NCBI GenBank assembly: GCA_014529385.2
Contig: CM043948.1
Coordinates: forward strand, 19,402,951 to 19,466,950
DNA length: 64,000 bases
Source: Adiantum capillus-veneris
Lineage: Eukaryota; Streptophyta; Polypodiopsida; Polypodiales; Pteridaceae
Direction: 5' to 3'
The translations under genes and the position numbers were made by a program. The notes under the pieces were generated by a model. The model did no database searches and was not told where the DNA came from. It was given only the letters and a program-made list of their open reading frames with translations. Each line of letters opens with the position of its first letter. Within the stretch, counting starts at the first letter, position 1. This document shows, piece after piece, positions 29,296 to 40,639 of the stretch.

Positions 29296-31957
29296 TGAGG
29301 TGGTCCGGGGCGGGCGACAAGAAGAGCAACCTCTAGACACCCTTCAAGGCTCCCGTGCTGCTCAATCGGGCTGGGGCACAACACAACACAAACCAAAACA
29401 ACAAACCCACAGCCAAATCCCAACTACACAAGGGGCACCACCTAGTTTAAGAGAGAACTAGGACGCAAAAGAGGAGAATCGTTAGAGCAACCCACAAACA
29501 AGCAAGGAATTTACACTAACCCTAACACCAATGGAACACTCTCACACACTAAAACACGAGAGAGAGAGAGAGAGAGAGATAGTGCTCGGGCTGCTTTGAA
29601 ATGTATCGGCAATGATCAAGCAAACACAACTATATATTTAAGAAAGAGAGAGAAAGGGGGAGGGGGTGCTTGTTGGCATTAATACCTTCTTACAAATCTG
29701 TCATGACAAATCAAAGTGAGAGTAGTATTTGTTCAACATAGCTTGCGTAAATTTCACCACAACACATCACAAGAAAAGCCACCCCAATCACTGTCTTAAG
29801 GCCAGGGGAGTCCTCTCCACCCTGTCGCCCTCTTACAGTATGTGGGATTTATGGCTAGATTGATGACAACACCAGAGACAAGCTATCAAGAACTTAACAA
29901 AAAACACCAAGACACTTACGCATCATTGTTGTCCATTACTTCACGTTGGAAGGGAGACAAAGTATCCAAGCTTAGTCCAAATCCACCCTCCTTGATTCAG
30001 CAAATGTTGGGCTTACACTAGTAGGAGAAGTGATAGATTTCCTACTCTCAATTGAATGATCACTCTCTCTCTCTTACAATGGCATAGAGTTCCCTTGCTA
30101 ATCCCCTATTACAACACATGCACGTGCATAAGACAATGAGCTTCCACTCAAGAGCTCCTTCTAGAGAGGTTGAGCTTGGCTTCTCAAGCTATAGCATAGT
30201 GCTCTTGCTTATGGCTCCCCCTTTTGTGCTAGCCACACCCTCCTTTTATAGCAATTTTGAAGGCTAGGGTTACTCCTCTAACCATGGTTGGGTTAGATTT
30301 TCAGCCATTTATCTAATTTCTTTTGCTTGGAATTATCAAGAAGTTGGTGGGGAAAGAGAGAGGAGAGAAATGGAGGTGATAGGACTTTTCATAGTGGGTT
30401 AGTGTTAGTAGAGTTAGTATTAATTTACAAATGGAATTGGATATTTACAATGGGAGTATCCATGTAGGATACAAATAAGGAAGAAAAACTCTTAAGAGGT
30501 AAGAAAAGGTGGATTTCTTACAAGGTTGATGCTCCAAGTGTCTTGAGTAGGGCCAATTTTGACGCTTGTTGACGGTCCACTAGCTTTGACGGTACATTTT
30601 TTCTCCACTCTTGACCTTCCTTGAGAGACAAGGTAATTGAAGCTGAGTAATCAACCACCATGATGCTGTCTTTTAAGAGAAGAGGCTGAATTTTGTGGTT
30701 TTTTTTATAGATATGGGTAAATTGGAGGAGGAAAAAGGAGACTAGGTGGTCAATTTTGGAATGGAATTGTGTGTGGGAGGTATGAGTTCACCATGGTTTC
30801 TCTTATTCTTCAAGGTTGAGGAGAAGGTGAGTAGGGTGCAGAGAGGAGTGGTGAGAGAGGTGGGGATGATGAGTGGAGAAGTGTGTGTGAAAGAGGAAAA
30901 TGATAAAGTGGAAGAGAGAGTGTGGCTGCATAGCATGGGAAAACTGGGGTCCACTAATAAAATCATAGCTCACAGCTCGTAGCTCAAAAAATATGAAAAA
31001 ATTTGAGGCAAAAGTTCAGCTCACGAGCTACAACTTTTGTTTGTATCACCTTTTCAAATTCGGAGAGCAAGTGAACTTTAAAAATTCAGCAAAACCGACC
31101 GTTTTTTTCCATTGCACAAGGTCCTTGTGGGGTCCTTCTTTGGATGATTCTTTTGAATACCTCCAAGAGTGAGCCCTCCATAGTGCATGTATGCATGCCA
31201 CCTACCCTTGACCTTATTTGGTAGGTCTATAATTGAAGATATTGTTGAGATCATGATATAAGTGAATAGTACAACTAAGAAAATCAAATATTGAGGGGTC
31301 TAAAAAATATGTACATGTCAAATATAAATAATATAAGTGGAAAAAATATAAAGGGGTCAAAAGAAATCTCTCTCATTATGAGGCTATCATAAAAAGATAA
31401 ATATTTTTGGTGTTCTAATTTTTTAGCAAAAAAAAACAAAATAGATGTAGGAAGGGAAAAATCACAATAGTGAAAAAATATACACATAAATAAAACTAGT
31501 TTTTTTGGATTTTTGTTGGGGTGGAGTTACACCAAATATAAGAGAAGCTTACATGAAAATATTTCTATATGGAATAAAGAGTATGAAAAATGGTAAGAAA
31601 AATTGTGGTAATGGTGAGGCAATGTACAGAGCATAAATAACAGACACCTAGGTAGAAATATTTAAATAAATATCAAAATAATTATAAAAAAATCTTTTAT
31701 TTAGGCCCTATATACAAAGAAATATTTACATATGCATGGGCCATAATATACTTATATTTTTTTTATTTTTTATGTTTGGCTCAACTAGCCCAATGACTAG
31801 CTAATTGAGGGTTTTTTAAGAAGATATGGGAAAAGTCCCGTGACTCACGCACGCCTATGTACAGTGAAATGGTAGGGATAGCCACAGTGTTTGGGTGATT
31901 TTGGTAGGGTGAGGTAACTCACTGTGGCAATTACAAAGAGCCGAAAAACGGCTATCA
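29296..31957 (-). repeat. 5' LTR of element A
   Basis: 2662 bp, nearly identical to 19624-22329; the shorter GA microsatellite (29560-29579) explains most of the length difference. Followed on plus by CTGG, matching the other flank. The element promoter should lie here; I could not pick a clear TATA box. Confidence 0.93.
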
Positions 31958-31961
31958 CTGG

Positions 31962-33439
31962 TATGGGTAGGGCAGTGATTGTTGATGCCATTGAGCATTG
32001 ATTTGGTTGGGAGTGAGCTGAGTTACATTTACTAAGTGGAGAGCTCTCAACTCCCAATACATTGCTGCTTTCCATTCCGCATCTGCTTCTTGGACAATCT
32101 GCTCTTTTAGTGCATCTTCCTTAGCTTTAGACAGCTAGACCATTGGCACTTGCTCGACTTTTGTGATTGGTGCTTGAAAATCTAATTCTCCTGCAAGCCC
32201 TTCTGATGGCTGTGTTTCTATATCAGCAAAAGAGACTAAGGGTATGTCGATGGTTGGTTGTTTAGAGGTTCCTGCTTCATTGTGAGTCCGTTTGTCCCTC
32301 TCTTAGCAGCTGATTGACTCTCTTCAATTCCTCTATTTCTTTGAACAATTGCTCTTCTCTTTGGACCCGCATCAATGCAAGGTCTCGTCTTTGCGTTTGT
32401 TCCAGCTTCAACTCAAGTTCAAGGTCCTTGTTCCTCTTTTTTAAAGTCTTGTTGACTTCATATGTTCCCTTGATTGAGGCTACAGTTGGGTTTCTCTTAT
32501 CTGTCTTAGAAATTCTCCTTGATCATAGATTTGCTTTTTGGAGTACTGCAAAGAGGTGCTTGCGACATCTAGCTGCACTTGGATCTTTTGTATTGACAGA
32601 GTGGTGGTTAAAAGTTCATTTATTACTTCTGTCAGTTGTTGATCTTTGCTCTTACATGCATCAGATAACTTTGTCAGGAGCTCTCCCACCTCTTCCATCT
32701 CTTTCTGTTGTTTCTCCTTTGCAATCTGGTGTATTGCTGCTTCATTTTTCAGCTCATGAATCTGTCTTTGAAGATCTGCAACGATGTTCACTCGGTCATC
32801 TAACTCTCCTTGTAGAGCGTCAATGACTAGTTCTAATTCTTTAGCCTTGGCACTACGGCTAAGTGCTGCTCTTCGCATCTTATTTGTCATTAGGTGCATT
32901 TGCTTTGCATATTCATTCACTTGAATGATGACTTCATCATTTGTTTCCCAATCTTCAGGCTCGACCTGGGGTTGTTTAGAAGTTTGGGCCGTTTCAATTT
33001 GTAACTCTTTTGCTGGTGCAATGAATTCTGGTTGCGGAGGTGATTCTACTTCTCCTCCTTGAGGCTTGGTGAATGCCTCAGCTGCTTCTGCTTGGGCTGT
33101 TGTAGAGGAGGGTGCTACTTTAGCTGTTTCAGCTTCCTTGGGTTGTTCAAAACTTGCTTCTTCCTGTTGTTCAGGCTCTTTTTCTTTTGCTACTTCGTCT
33201 TCATTGGATTTATTTGTTGGTAAAGACCTTGGGCGTGTCATGGGCTGATCTTCTTGTTTTGTAGTTGGTGAAGAGGGTCGTGGAGACATCTCCTCGTGGT
33301 CATCATGATGTGACTCACTTTGTTTAGCAGCTTTCGCTTGTCTCTGCTGCTCAGCTGCTTCTTCCGTTGCTTTTCTTTGAGCTTCTTGAGCTTCCTTCAG
33401 CTTTAAAGCTTCAGATTTCACATACATCCACTCAAACAA
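31962..33439 (-). pseudogene. Element B internal ORF, coiled-coil middle part
   Basis: The main open piece is 32480-33439 (319 codons). Residues 1-60 are an A/E/K/Q-rich helix (KLKEAQEAQRKATEEAAEQQ). Residues 60-170 are a low-complexity acidic and proline-rich linker. Residues 175-319 are a long coiled coil (QGELDDRVNIVADLQRQIHE; KDQQLTEVINELLTTTLSIQ). Downstream of its stop the coiled coil continues in another frame to about 32314, and the reading goes on to the element A insertion. It is the counterpart of 13173-13846 in element G. Function unknown. Confidence 0.55.
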
Positions 33440-34620
33440 ATCTTTGGGATCCTTTGGTCCTTTCCTTGCAGTGTTCTTGGCTCTTGGTCCCTTTATATCT
33501 CTTGGACTCCATCTTTTGGGGTCTTCACCTGTAGCTTGGCGGCTCCTTTCGTATGTTTGTTTTTTTCTTTCAATTCTAGCCTTTTTTTTGTTGTGGCTCT
33601 TCTTGGGTGGTGAGTCGCCACTACTTTGTTTTTCATTGCTTCTCTCCTTGCCCTGGTTTTTTCGTTGTGAAAGCTTTCACTGCTATGGGCTTCAGGGGAA
33701 CTTTCTGCAAATTCCTCATCTAATTTGTATACTCTCTTTGTTGATCGAGTGGTCCTTGGAGAAGGTTGTGCTGACACAATTGAGGTGTTTTGATCTAGGA
33801 TTGGCGGCAAATTGTCGGCCATTCCAATAGCATGATATGCTATTCTTGTTAGCACTTCTGGAGCGCCCAGATATGTGATCTTTCCCTCTTTCTTTGTGCC
33901 CTTCAGTTTTGTAAGCACATACTACGCATGATCTATTTCTTGCCTGGTTGTCGACTTCAATACTTGAGTGAAAGTAGTCGTAACCGCGTGTTTTGGAGTT
34001 GTGTACCGTGGCGGTCTCTTTGAGAGGAAGTGGAAATGTTGATGATAGAGGCAAGCCGACTCCTCCACTTGCCTTTGGATGAGATTAGAAAACGTGGCAG
34101 CAGTAGTATCTTTGGTAAAAGTACTCGCTGTCTTTCTATCCCTTGCCCGCATAGTCATACATTCTGTTGGCAGCTTCAGTGCCTTGGCCACTATTTCTTT
34201 AGTGATCACCACTTCAACTTTTTGCCCTTGTTGATCCGTGATTTGGGCCGACCCATCTTCTTTGATCGTGGATAGTAATTCATATGCTTTCTAGAAATCC
34301 ACTCCGCATGGTTTCTGGTCGTAGAAATCTCTTATTAGTCCCAGCCTTCTGTTGGCTTCCTTAGTGTCTGGCGGCTTGGCCACTACATCATATACCTCCT
34401 TAGGTAGCATTTTCAATTCTACCTGGTGTCCTTATTCGCTCTTGAATTTGTCAATGAAAACCGTTGTGTTGTTTTCTTTGAGTTGTTCTTTAGACAAATA
34501 AGTTGCCTTTGCTGTCTTCTCATTGATCTTGGATCTAATTGGTATGGTGGCAACTCTTGCAGGTTTTCTTTCTGGGACACCCTTTTGTTTGCCTTCTCGG
34601 CCGCTTGCATTGCTCCTGTT
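33440..34620 (-). pseudogene. Element B internal ORF, N-terminal part
   Basis: Frames 33493-33918, 33922-34212 and 34432-34600 join as one reading with in-frame stops at about 33919, 34291 and 34432. Recognisable stretches: PPDTKEANRRLGLIRDFYDQ, VVITKEIVAKALKLP and GAPEVLTRIAYHAIGMA. The VxITxExVAxALxLP pattern resembles the N-terminal ORF of plant retrotransposons, called 'putative plant transposon protein' in databases; that link is from memory and weak. A basic K/R-rich tail follows. Confidence 0.45.
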
Positions 34621-35434
34621 AAGTGAATACAGTGTCAAAGTTAGGTAATTCTGCAAATTTCGCTCTAAAACGTTCGGATTTCGAATTGCTGACAAATGAT
34701 GTCCATTTTGCTTCCAATCAATTTTGGAGCATGCATAGATGCATAAAAACAGGTAGAGATCAAAATCATGCAGTTTAGGCAAAAATTGCAACAAAAGTAA
34801 ATAATCACGATTATTTACAGGTGGGGATTTTTTCCAACTTTTTGCATTTTTGACATCATAGGTTTGAAACATATGGTATTTAAGGACTCTGAGTGAAGTG
34901 TGGGCTCATTTGAGTGCATTGGGTGGAAATGGTACTAGATTTAGGCTTTCAAACTCTGAAATAGTAAATATAAAGAGATTTAGAGTTTTTGAGATCCAAA
35001 CTTGTTCAAACTTGATTAGTGTACTTGGGACATCATGTTCTTTGGTCCCATAAGGTCAAAGTTACAAATTGCACCCATTTTGGCAAAAAAGTAAATAGTC
35101 GCGATTATTAAATTTTTCATCAAATTGTACATTTTTTATTGCAACTTGGTTCTAGGCATGATGTAGAGTCTGTGTGTGAGATATGGGGTGATTTGGATAA
35201 AAAAATGTAATAGCTAACTCAGAAATTGGATTGAAAAGACTTTGGTGCTTTTTCTACAATTCAGAGTTTTTCTTGATCATTTTGGATCATTCTTGACATG
35301 TGGCATGTAGTAGATGTGTACAAGTGATACGTGAAGTGAAGAGATCAATTTCAAGCCAAACAAGCACAAAAATAAATAATCGTGATTATTTCAACAGTCA
35401 CTTTTTTTTGTAAGAATTGACAATTTCTTGACCT
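34621..35434. repeat. Diverged ~285-bp tandem units, each with an 18-bp palindrome
   Basis: AAATAATC-RY-GATTATTT or a close variant occurs at 34799-34816, 35093-35110 and 35374-35391, spaced 294 and 281 bp. Flanks are similar only in places (for example a TGGGCTCATTTGAG-like segment about 110 bp on). A degenerate copy is at 18259-18276. The block is AT-rich and non-coding and is probably the 3' end of the minus-strand element B LTR, interrupted by element E. Confidence 0.6.
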
Positions 35435-35439
35435 AAACA

Positions 35440-37015
35440 TGTCATAATAACTAATATCTAATTCTTTTAAATGATTTTCTCTTGTTAAAATGATCATTTA
35501 ATATGGGGAAGTGCCAGGGGAGAAAAAGCTAGAATATTGGTTAAGCTGGCAGACCGGCCACAATAGGGATCCAAAGGGGGGGCCATCTGCGAAAGAGCTA
35601 TGTGCAATAATGGGCTCAGAAGGCCTTAGGGTTCAGCCCATTAAGATTCCAAAATGCTAAGGTTCCAAAATTCAAAGGTTGTGTCCAAAGGTCAAAAGCC
35701 TAGGGAAATTGGATGCTTTGTGTGTGTCCCAAAAGTCTTTCTCAAGCCCTACAAAGGAGGGGGCGAGCCGAAGAAGTAGGGGATGAGAGAGAAACTCACA
35801 CACACACACACACACACAAGCTTCCTTTGTACACAAGGGGAAAGAGGGACACATGTCAGCTCCCTAGCCCAGATGCCCACAAGGTGTACTCAAATCCTAT
35901 TGGATGGCCTTGGAGGTGGACCACTGAGAATTAGGCTAGAGTAAGTCTAGTTTAATTAATTTAAAAACACTTAATAAAAGAACCAATAAGAATTAAGCTC
36001 TCTAGAAGACTATTGGATAGTCTCCCTAGGGATCCAATGAACATTCAACAGCCCAATGGCTTACCTGATTCCTATTGGCTAGGAGACAAAGGGGTCCAAT
36101 GAGAGTTTCATTGCATTAATTAATTAGCAAAAGCTCTCACAAAAGGGGAAAGGGGGACGCATGTCAGAAGGCTATCACTTATGCTGCTTAATTTCCAATG
36201 GCTGAGCCTGGGGAGGTCCAATAGGGAGTGAGCATGAGCAAATAGCAAGGGGGGTCGACCAAGAGAGAGAGGGGGCTGATTTTTTAAAGACATTATTCAC
36301 TTACAAACTCACACAATCTATGTGTGGGGCAAGAAGACTCTCTCTCTCCTTCTCAAGCTTTAATGGAAAGCTTATCACCTACTCCAAGCTTGTGAGAAGG
36401 GAGGCCTACACCAACAACTCTTGGCTTTGTGATGCAAATCCAACCAAGAGCCAAGCTTCAATGCATGCTCATCTCCTCTACCATGCTAATTACTAAGCTA
36501 AGATATGCTAATATGAGTGATTATGTGAGGAGATGTACATCTTTCTCGCAAGACTACTCCTTCTTCCTCTCAATCTACTCTCATACCCCACTAGCTCTCA
36601 CCATCTTCGAAGGTGTGTGAGGTCTTGGGTCTGAGACCGTGAGGGAATTGATGTTGTGTTTGATAAGTGTATTGCTTAGTGCTTGAAGTTTCCATCTTCA
36701 TTGCACTAGCTAGTAATGAAGGAACACAAAGAATTGTATTGTAAAATGTCTCTCTTGATGGGAGAAACCATAATACAAAGCCTTTTGGAGGGGGGACCGG
36801 CTCCATGAAAATCCGGTCCTCAACTATTGTCAATTGCTTAATTTCTCTCTCTTTTGAAGTATTGTTCATTCTATCTAACTAGGTGTTATGCTTTTTGTTG
36901 CTCTCTCCACCCAAGCACTCTTGTTATTCTCATTAGGAATCTATTCTAATGAAATGGTCACTATGTTCATGCTATTTTATGCTACACACAAGTTACTAGA
37001 CCATTAAATGTTACA
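35440..37015 (+). repeat. 5' LTR of element E
   Basis: 1576 bp, TGTCATAATA...ATGTTACA. Its 3' LTR partner is 63 bp longer, mainly through a (CT)n(CA)n microsatellite and a short duplication near 46330. Many substitutions separate the two, so the insertion is older than elements A and C. Confidence 0.93.
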
Positions 37016-37016
37016 T

Positions 37017-37028
37017 TGGTATTAGAGC
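37017..37028 (+). other. Primer binding site of element E
   Basis: TGGTATTAGAGC, one base from the LTR end and one mismatch from the initiator tRNA-Met consensus. Confidence 0.88.
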
Positions 37029-37431
37029 ACAAGGTTTCTCTTTTCTTGCTCAAGAAGGGAGGTCCTCAAGCTAGCTATAAATGGTTGGTATTATTAATTG
37101 CATGTGAGTAAGTAGAATAGGGATTTTTCAGCCTTGCAGTGCGCCTACCTTTGTGGAGTTAATGGGGCATCACTGTCGAGAGCTATGGTCTTAATAGTGG
37201 ACTCCTACGTGGCTTGCCTATGGATTAATCAGTATTCAGCTATTAGAAGCTTGACAAGAGCCGGTGCTGTTTTGGTGTTGAACGACCCTCTCTTCTATCC
37301 CTTGCAATTAATAATATTCGAGCCAATGGTACAGTAGCTTGAGTGCTTTTTCTAAAGGGGTAAAGAGGAGTAGCAACTAGGGCTTGAAGTGCCAAAGTAC
37401 ACCTAAAAGTTTACACCTAAAAGTTGTTAGA

Positions 37432-38110
37432 ATGGCTGACAATAGTAAAGAGAGTGAAATTAATGTTGATAACTTTCATTTTGCTAATGAGCAGGTTACT
37501 AATGATGCCCCGATGCTTGTTAACTATCTTGTTTCTAGGCTTCAACAAGCCATGGGCAATCCATCCCTCCAAAGTGAAGTGCAACGGTAGCTTCGTGCTC
37601 ATGGAATTCTCCAAGCTTCCCACCATGACGAGAGAGCACCTAGGAAGCCTCCTTGCGAGACTTCAAAAAGAGGCCTCTCTCCGATTCGGAAAGGAGAAGA
37701 GGATCCATATGAAGGGCTCATAAATTTGCTCCTTGATGACGCATCTCCTTCTCAAAGGAGAATTCAAGAGCCCCTACCAATGGAACGAGAAAGAAGTGAG
37801 TCTCCTGCCACCTCGGCGGAGATGGCTCCACGAAGACGGCGGGCTAAACGCTCTCCATCACCTCCAAAATGGAGAAGACCATCGCACACTTATCCACACC
37901 ATAATTCAAAGAGGGATAACAAAAAGCAAGAGAAGAAAAAGGCGAGAAAGAGGACACCCCTCTTCTTCATCCTCTTCCTCTTATGAAATTGATGTTGAAC
38001 ACAAAGAAGATCAAGGTAAGAAAAAGGCGAGAAAGAGGTCACCCTCTTCTCCATCTTCCTCAAATTCTTCACCTTCTGAAGAAAGTGATGGTGCAACCTT
38101 TGAACCATAA
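37432..38110 (+). pseudogene. gag: gag of element E, N-terminal part
   Basis: Starts MADNSKESEIN. It passes a TAG at about 37588 and a frame change, with a serine/arginine/proline-rich linker (RRRRAKRSPSPPKWRRPSHT) and a repeated K-K-x-R-K-R segment. ATG 37432 is the first in this frame about 400 bp after the PBS. Confidence 0.6.
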
Positions 38111-38140
38111 AAAAGAAGAGGCCATAGGAAATCCTATGCC

Positions 38141-38690
38141 GTGTGGAAGAGGTCGTCCAAGCTCAAGAAGCTCAAAGAGGGAGGGAAGAGCATCTCTTTC
38201 CTTACCTACGATGGCACCTTTGGTGCTACAGACAAAGTCTTGGCCTTTATCCAACAGTTCGATGCGGTGTCTGGAGATGAGGGCTTCACAAAGTCCTCTA
38301 AGCTACACCATATAGCTATGCACTTTCAAAAGTCCGCCAGACAATGGTGGTTTAGCCTACGGGCCAACAGTGAAGCTCCACAAACATGGAAAGATTTAAG
38401 AGCTTCCATTATGAAGCAGTTTTTGGCCACCGATGCCACATACAAAGTGCTCACTAAATGGCGAAGCTTGAAGCTCTCTCCCTACGAATCCATTCACAAA
38501 TATGAAGACAAGTTTTGGGACTTACAACTCAAAGCCACTGTCTTCAAGAAGTTGGATTTTGGAGAGCAAAAGCAATAATTTTGTGAGGGCTTAACTGAAG
38601 AAATGGCGGAGTATCTCAACTCCCAAAGGCCACGCTGTCGTGCTGTGACACGTACATAGTGGGAACGCATGCTACAAGATCTATCTTGTA
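38141..38690 (+). pseudogene. gag: gag of element E, capsid core
   Basis: The frame 38141-38578 holds the retrotransposon gag core: ISFLTYDGTFGATDKVLAFI, MHFQKSARQWWFSLR and WKDLRASIMKQF. A TAA at 38576 is followed in the same frame by FCEGLTEEMAEYLNSQRP. The reading is lost where foreign LTR sequence begins. Confidence 0.8.
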
Positions 38691-39717
38691 TTTTTTTAGA
38701 TACATAATTATATTCCCTATAGTGTACATATGCATATTTAAGTATAATAATAAGCCTTCTATCTCATCCTATTATTTTTCTCAAGGGTAACATATCCTTA
38801 CTTTACCATCAGAAAATACTATGGGAAAAGCATCAATAGCTCCGCCTCTTTAACTTGGGACAAAAAGCATTGATTCTTTATTTCTACTATTTCATTATCA
38901 TCTCACACCCTAGCTAGATCCTATATCTAGGGTAAACTCCAATATATATATATTCTATGTATTTTTTATACTTTTCTTATATTTCTTTTTAAATAGCTAC
39001 TAGGAGAGAATCAAATCCTAGTGGGACACTAGGTGGCATGATTTCAAAGATACACTTATTTTAATGCATTATTGCAAGCATGATTACAAAACTTTGTCAA
39101 GGAGCAATGTCATGCTTTCATATGGCATGAAGTGTCCTTTGGAATTAAATGAAAGTCTAGGCTAAGGAGACCACATGAAGACTTTTGCTGCCATAAATGG
39201 ACCCTATTTTGATGAATTTTTTACACAATGTTCCAATCCAAATTGGAAAACGATTTAAAATGAAAATCGTAGCTAATGAGCTGAAGTTTTTGACCATATT
39301 TTTACTTTTTTATTTGGAGCCACGGTTGAGGAGATATGATCAAAATACTGGACCCCAGTCTGCCCACATCATGCAGGGGCAGCTCATTTCCAACTTTTCC
39401 AATTCCTGTTCACACTGGCTCCTCTCTTCTATTGTAAACCCTTGGGGGTTCCCTTCACCTATAAAAGGGGACCTCTTCTTCCTTGGAAGGAACTCAAGCA
39501 TTCAAGCCATTGATGAGAGGAATTCTCGAGGGAGTGAGTAGTAATGCCTAATTGTACTTAGCCATTAACATAAGCCCAAGCCTACACTTTCTCCTAGAGG
39601 GAGACTAGCCATTCTTGCAACAAGCTAACCTTGGAAGATCAACTCTAATCAAAGAAGGTGTTGTACTTGGCGTATCAATCAAGGTTGAATTCTCCCCTCT
39701 TCTTCTCTCTCCCATCA
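38690..39717 (+). repeat. LTR-like segment inserted in gag of element E
   Basis: AT-rich sequence with a clear TATA box (CTATAAAAGGGG, 39461-39472), ending CCCATCA at 39717. TGGTGCC, the first seven bases of the PBS used by elements A, C and D, follows after four bases. The left boundary (near TGTATTTT at about 38688) is a guess and no second LTR is present. It is probably the 5' end of a Tat-like element that brought the leader ORFs at 40022-40446. Confidence 0.5.
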
Positions 39718-40021
39718 ATAATGGTGCCAAAGGGTTTCAAGTAAGATGTGTTCTACATTGATGTTTTCTTGATTTCTTGTTGTTTTCATTTTCATCTCTA
39801 ATCCAACAAATATATATATATATATATATGTATCTAATCTCATCTCCTTAACCAAACCTATCTCTCTCATTATTAGTAATTCATCCTCTCTAGGTTCTCT
39901 TGCTACAGGTACATCTCTCCCCGCAGTATCCTTATTGCCTACGGGCAAGAATAGGGCTTGGGAGGGAAACTTCTCATCTCTTCACTTCTCTCATATCTAC
40001 ATTTCTCACATACTATCCTAG
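39718..40021 (+). other. Leader before the short ORF pair, possible intron
   Basis: Primer-like TGGTGCC at 39722-39728. A GTAAG at 39741 and a pyrimidine-rich ...TTGCTACAG ending at 39908 could bound an intron of 168 nt; no support beyond the consensus. A (TA)n run is at 39808-39828. Confidence 0.35.
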
Positions 40022-40237
40022 ATGAATAACCCACATGATGATCATTATCGCTTTCACTCTGTACGATCTATTAGAATTAACGTATGGATTAGCCGTAAAA
40101 TACACTTTCAACAACGTATAGTGTTTTTCTTCGGCCCTGAAAGGCTCAATGAAATACTTCTGTCACCGGATCCCATCATACTACCTCTCATAGACTATAA
40201 TTTTTCTTTTGATGTAAGCGTAGTTATCTTGCTATGA
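40022..40237 (+). CDS. Short leader protein, type A, 71 aa
   Basis: Starts MNNPHDDHYRF, with core IRINVWISRKIHFQQRIVFF, FG-x2-RL, SPDPIILPLIDY and SFDVSVVILL. Counterpart of 28767-28985. The stop overlaps the next start as ATGA (40234-40237), a layout that would let one transcript yield both proteins by re-initiation; that is inference. The order here is type A then B, the reverse of element A. Intact although everything around it is decayed. Confidence 0.68.
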   Translation: MNNPHDDHYRFHSVRSIRINVWISRKIHFQQRIVFFFGPERLNEILLSPDPIILPLIDYNFSFDVSVVILL

Positions 40238-40446
40238 ACCAAGAGGATTTGTACACACAATTAATCCCAATCACTAGACAAAATATATATATTATGGTAA
40301 GCACAAAACTACAATTCCAAAGAACAATTCGTAGCCTATTTGGTCAGCCAAGATTGAATGCCATTAACTCATCCATTAACCCTTTCATATTACCCATGAT
40401 ACGATATGACCATAGCCTTGATGTTTTCATCTTCGTATTGTTTTGA
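40234..40446 (+). CDS. Short leader protein, type B, 70 aa
   Basis: Starts MNQEDLYTQLIPITRQ, with core IMVSTKLQFQRTIR, G-x2-RLNAI, INPFILPMIRYD and FIFVLF. Counterpart of 29007-29219 and of the leader ORF of element C at 8762. Same length as the element A copy, with no gaps in the alignment. No gag follows; element E gag remnants resume near 40640. Confidence 0.7.
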   Translation: MNQEDLYTQLIPITRQNIYIMVSTKLQFQRTIRSLFGQPRLNAINSSINPFILPMIRYDHSLDVFIFVLF

Positions 40447-40639
40447 CATTCTCTTTTGCGTTCTTTCTTTGTGTGTGTGAGTGCAAGAGAGAAAGAGTGA
40501 GTATTCTTTGATTGCACTTCTTTCCAAACCCTAGTCTTCATGGCATCTATGGTTTAACTCCTTCATATAGTTTTTGTTGAGTTCTCTCACAAACTCTCAC
40601 AGCCATAAGCCTGGTGCTTTCCTGGTAAGACCGCAAATT

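Larger units (their letters stand above)
19624..31957 (-). mobile_element. Element A: near-intact Tat/Ogre-like LTR retrotransposon with four leader ORFs
   Basis: 12,334 bp. Minus-strand order: 5' LTR (29296-31957), PBS, ORFs of 70, 72, 184 and 152 codons, gag, pol, polypurine tract, 3' LTR (19624-22329). Flanked by CTGG at 19620-19623 and 31958-31961. By eye the LTRs differ at roughly 1% of sites, so the insertion is young. Pol carries a second RNase H region, the hallmark of the Tat lineage, whose Ogre members also have an extra ORF before gag. Inserted in the internal region of element B. Confidence 0.92.

Noticed and set aside
32314-32826. 170-aa plus-strand ORF
   Set aside because: It is antisense to the element B coiled coil; its leucine-rich look comes from the opposite strand.
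39741-39908. Intron in the leader of the 40-kb fragment
   Set aside because: GTAAG and a pyrimidine-CAG are present, but such pairs are common by chance; no coding change depends on it.
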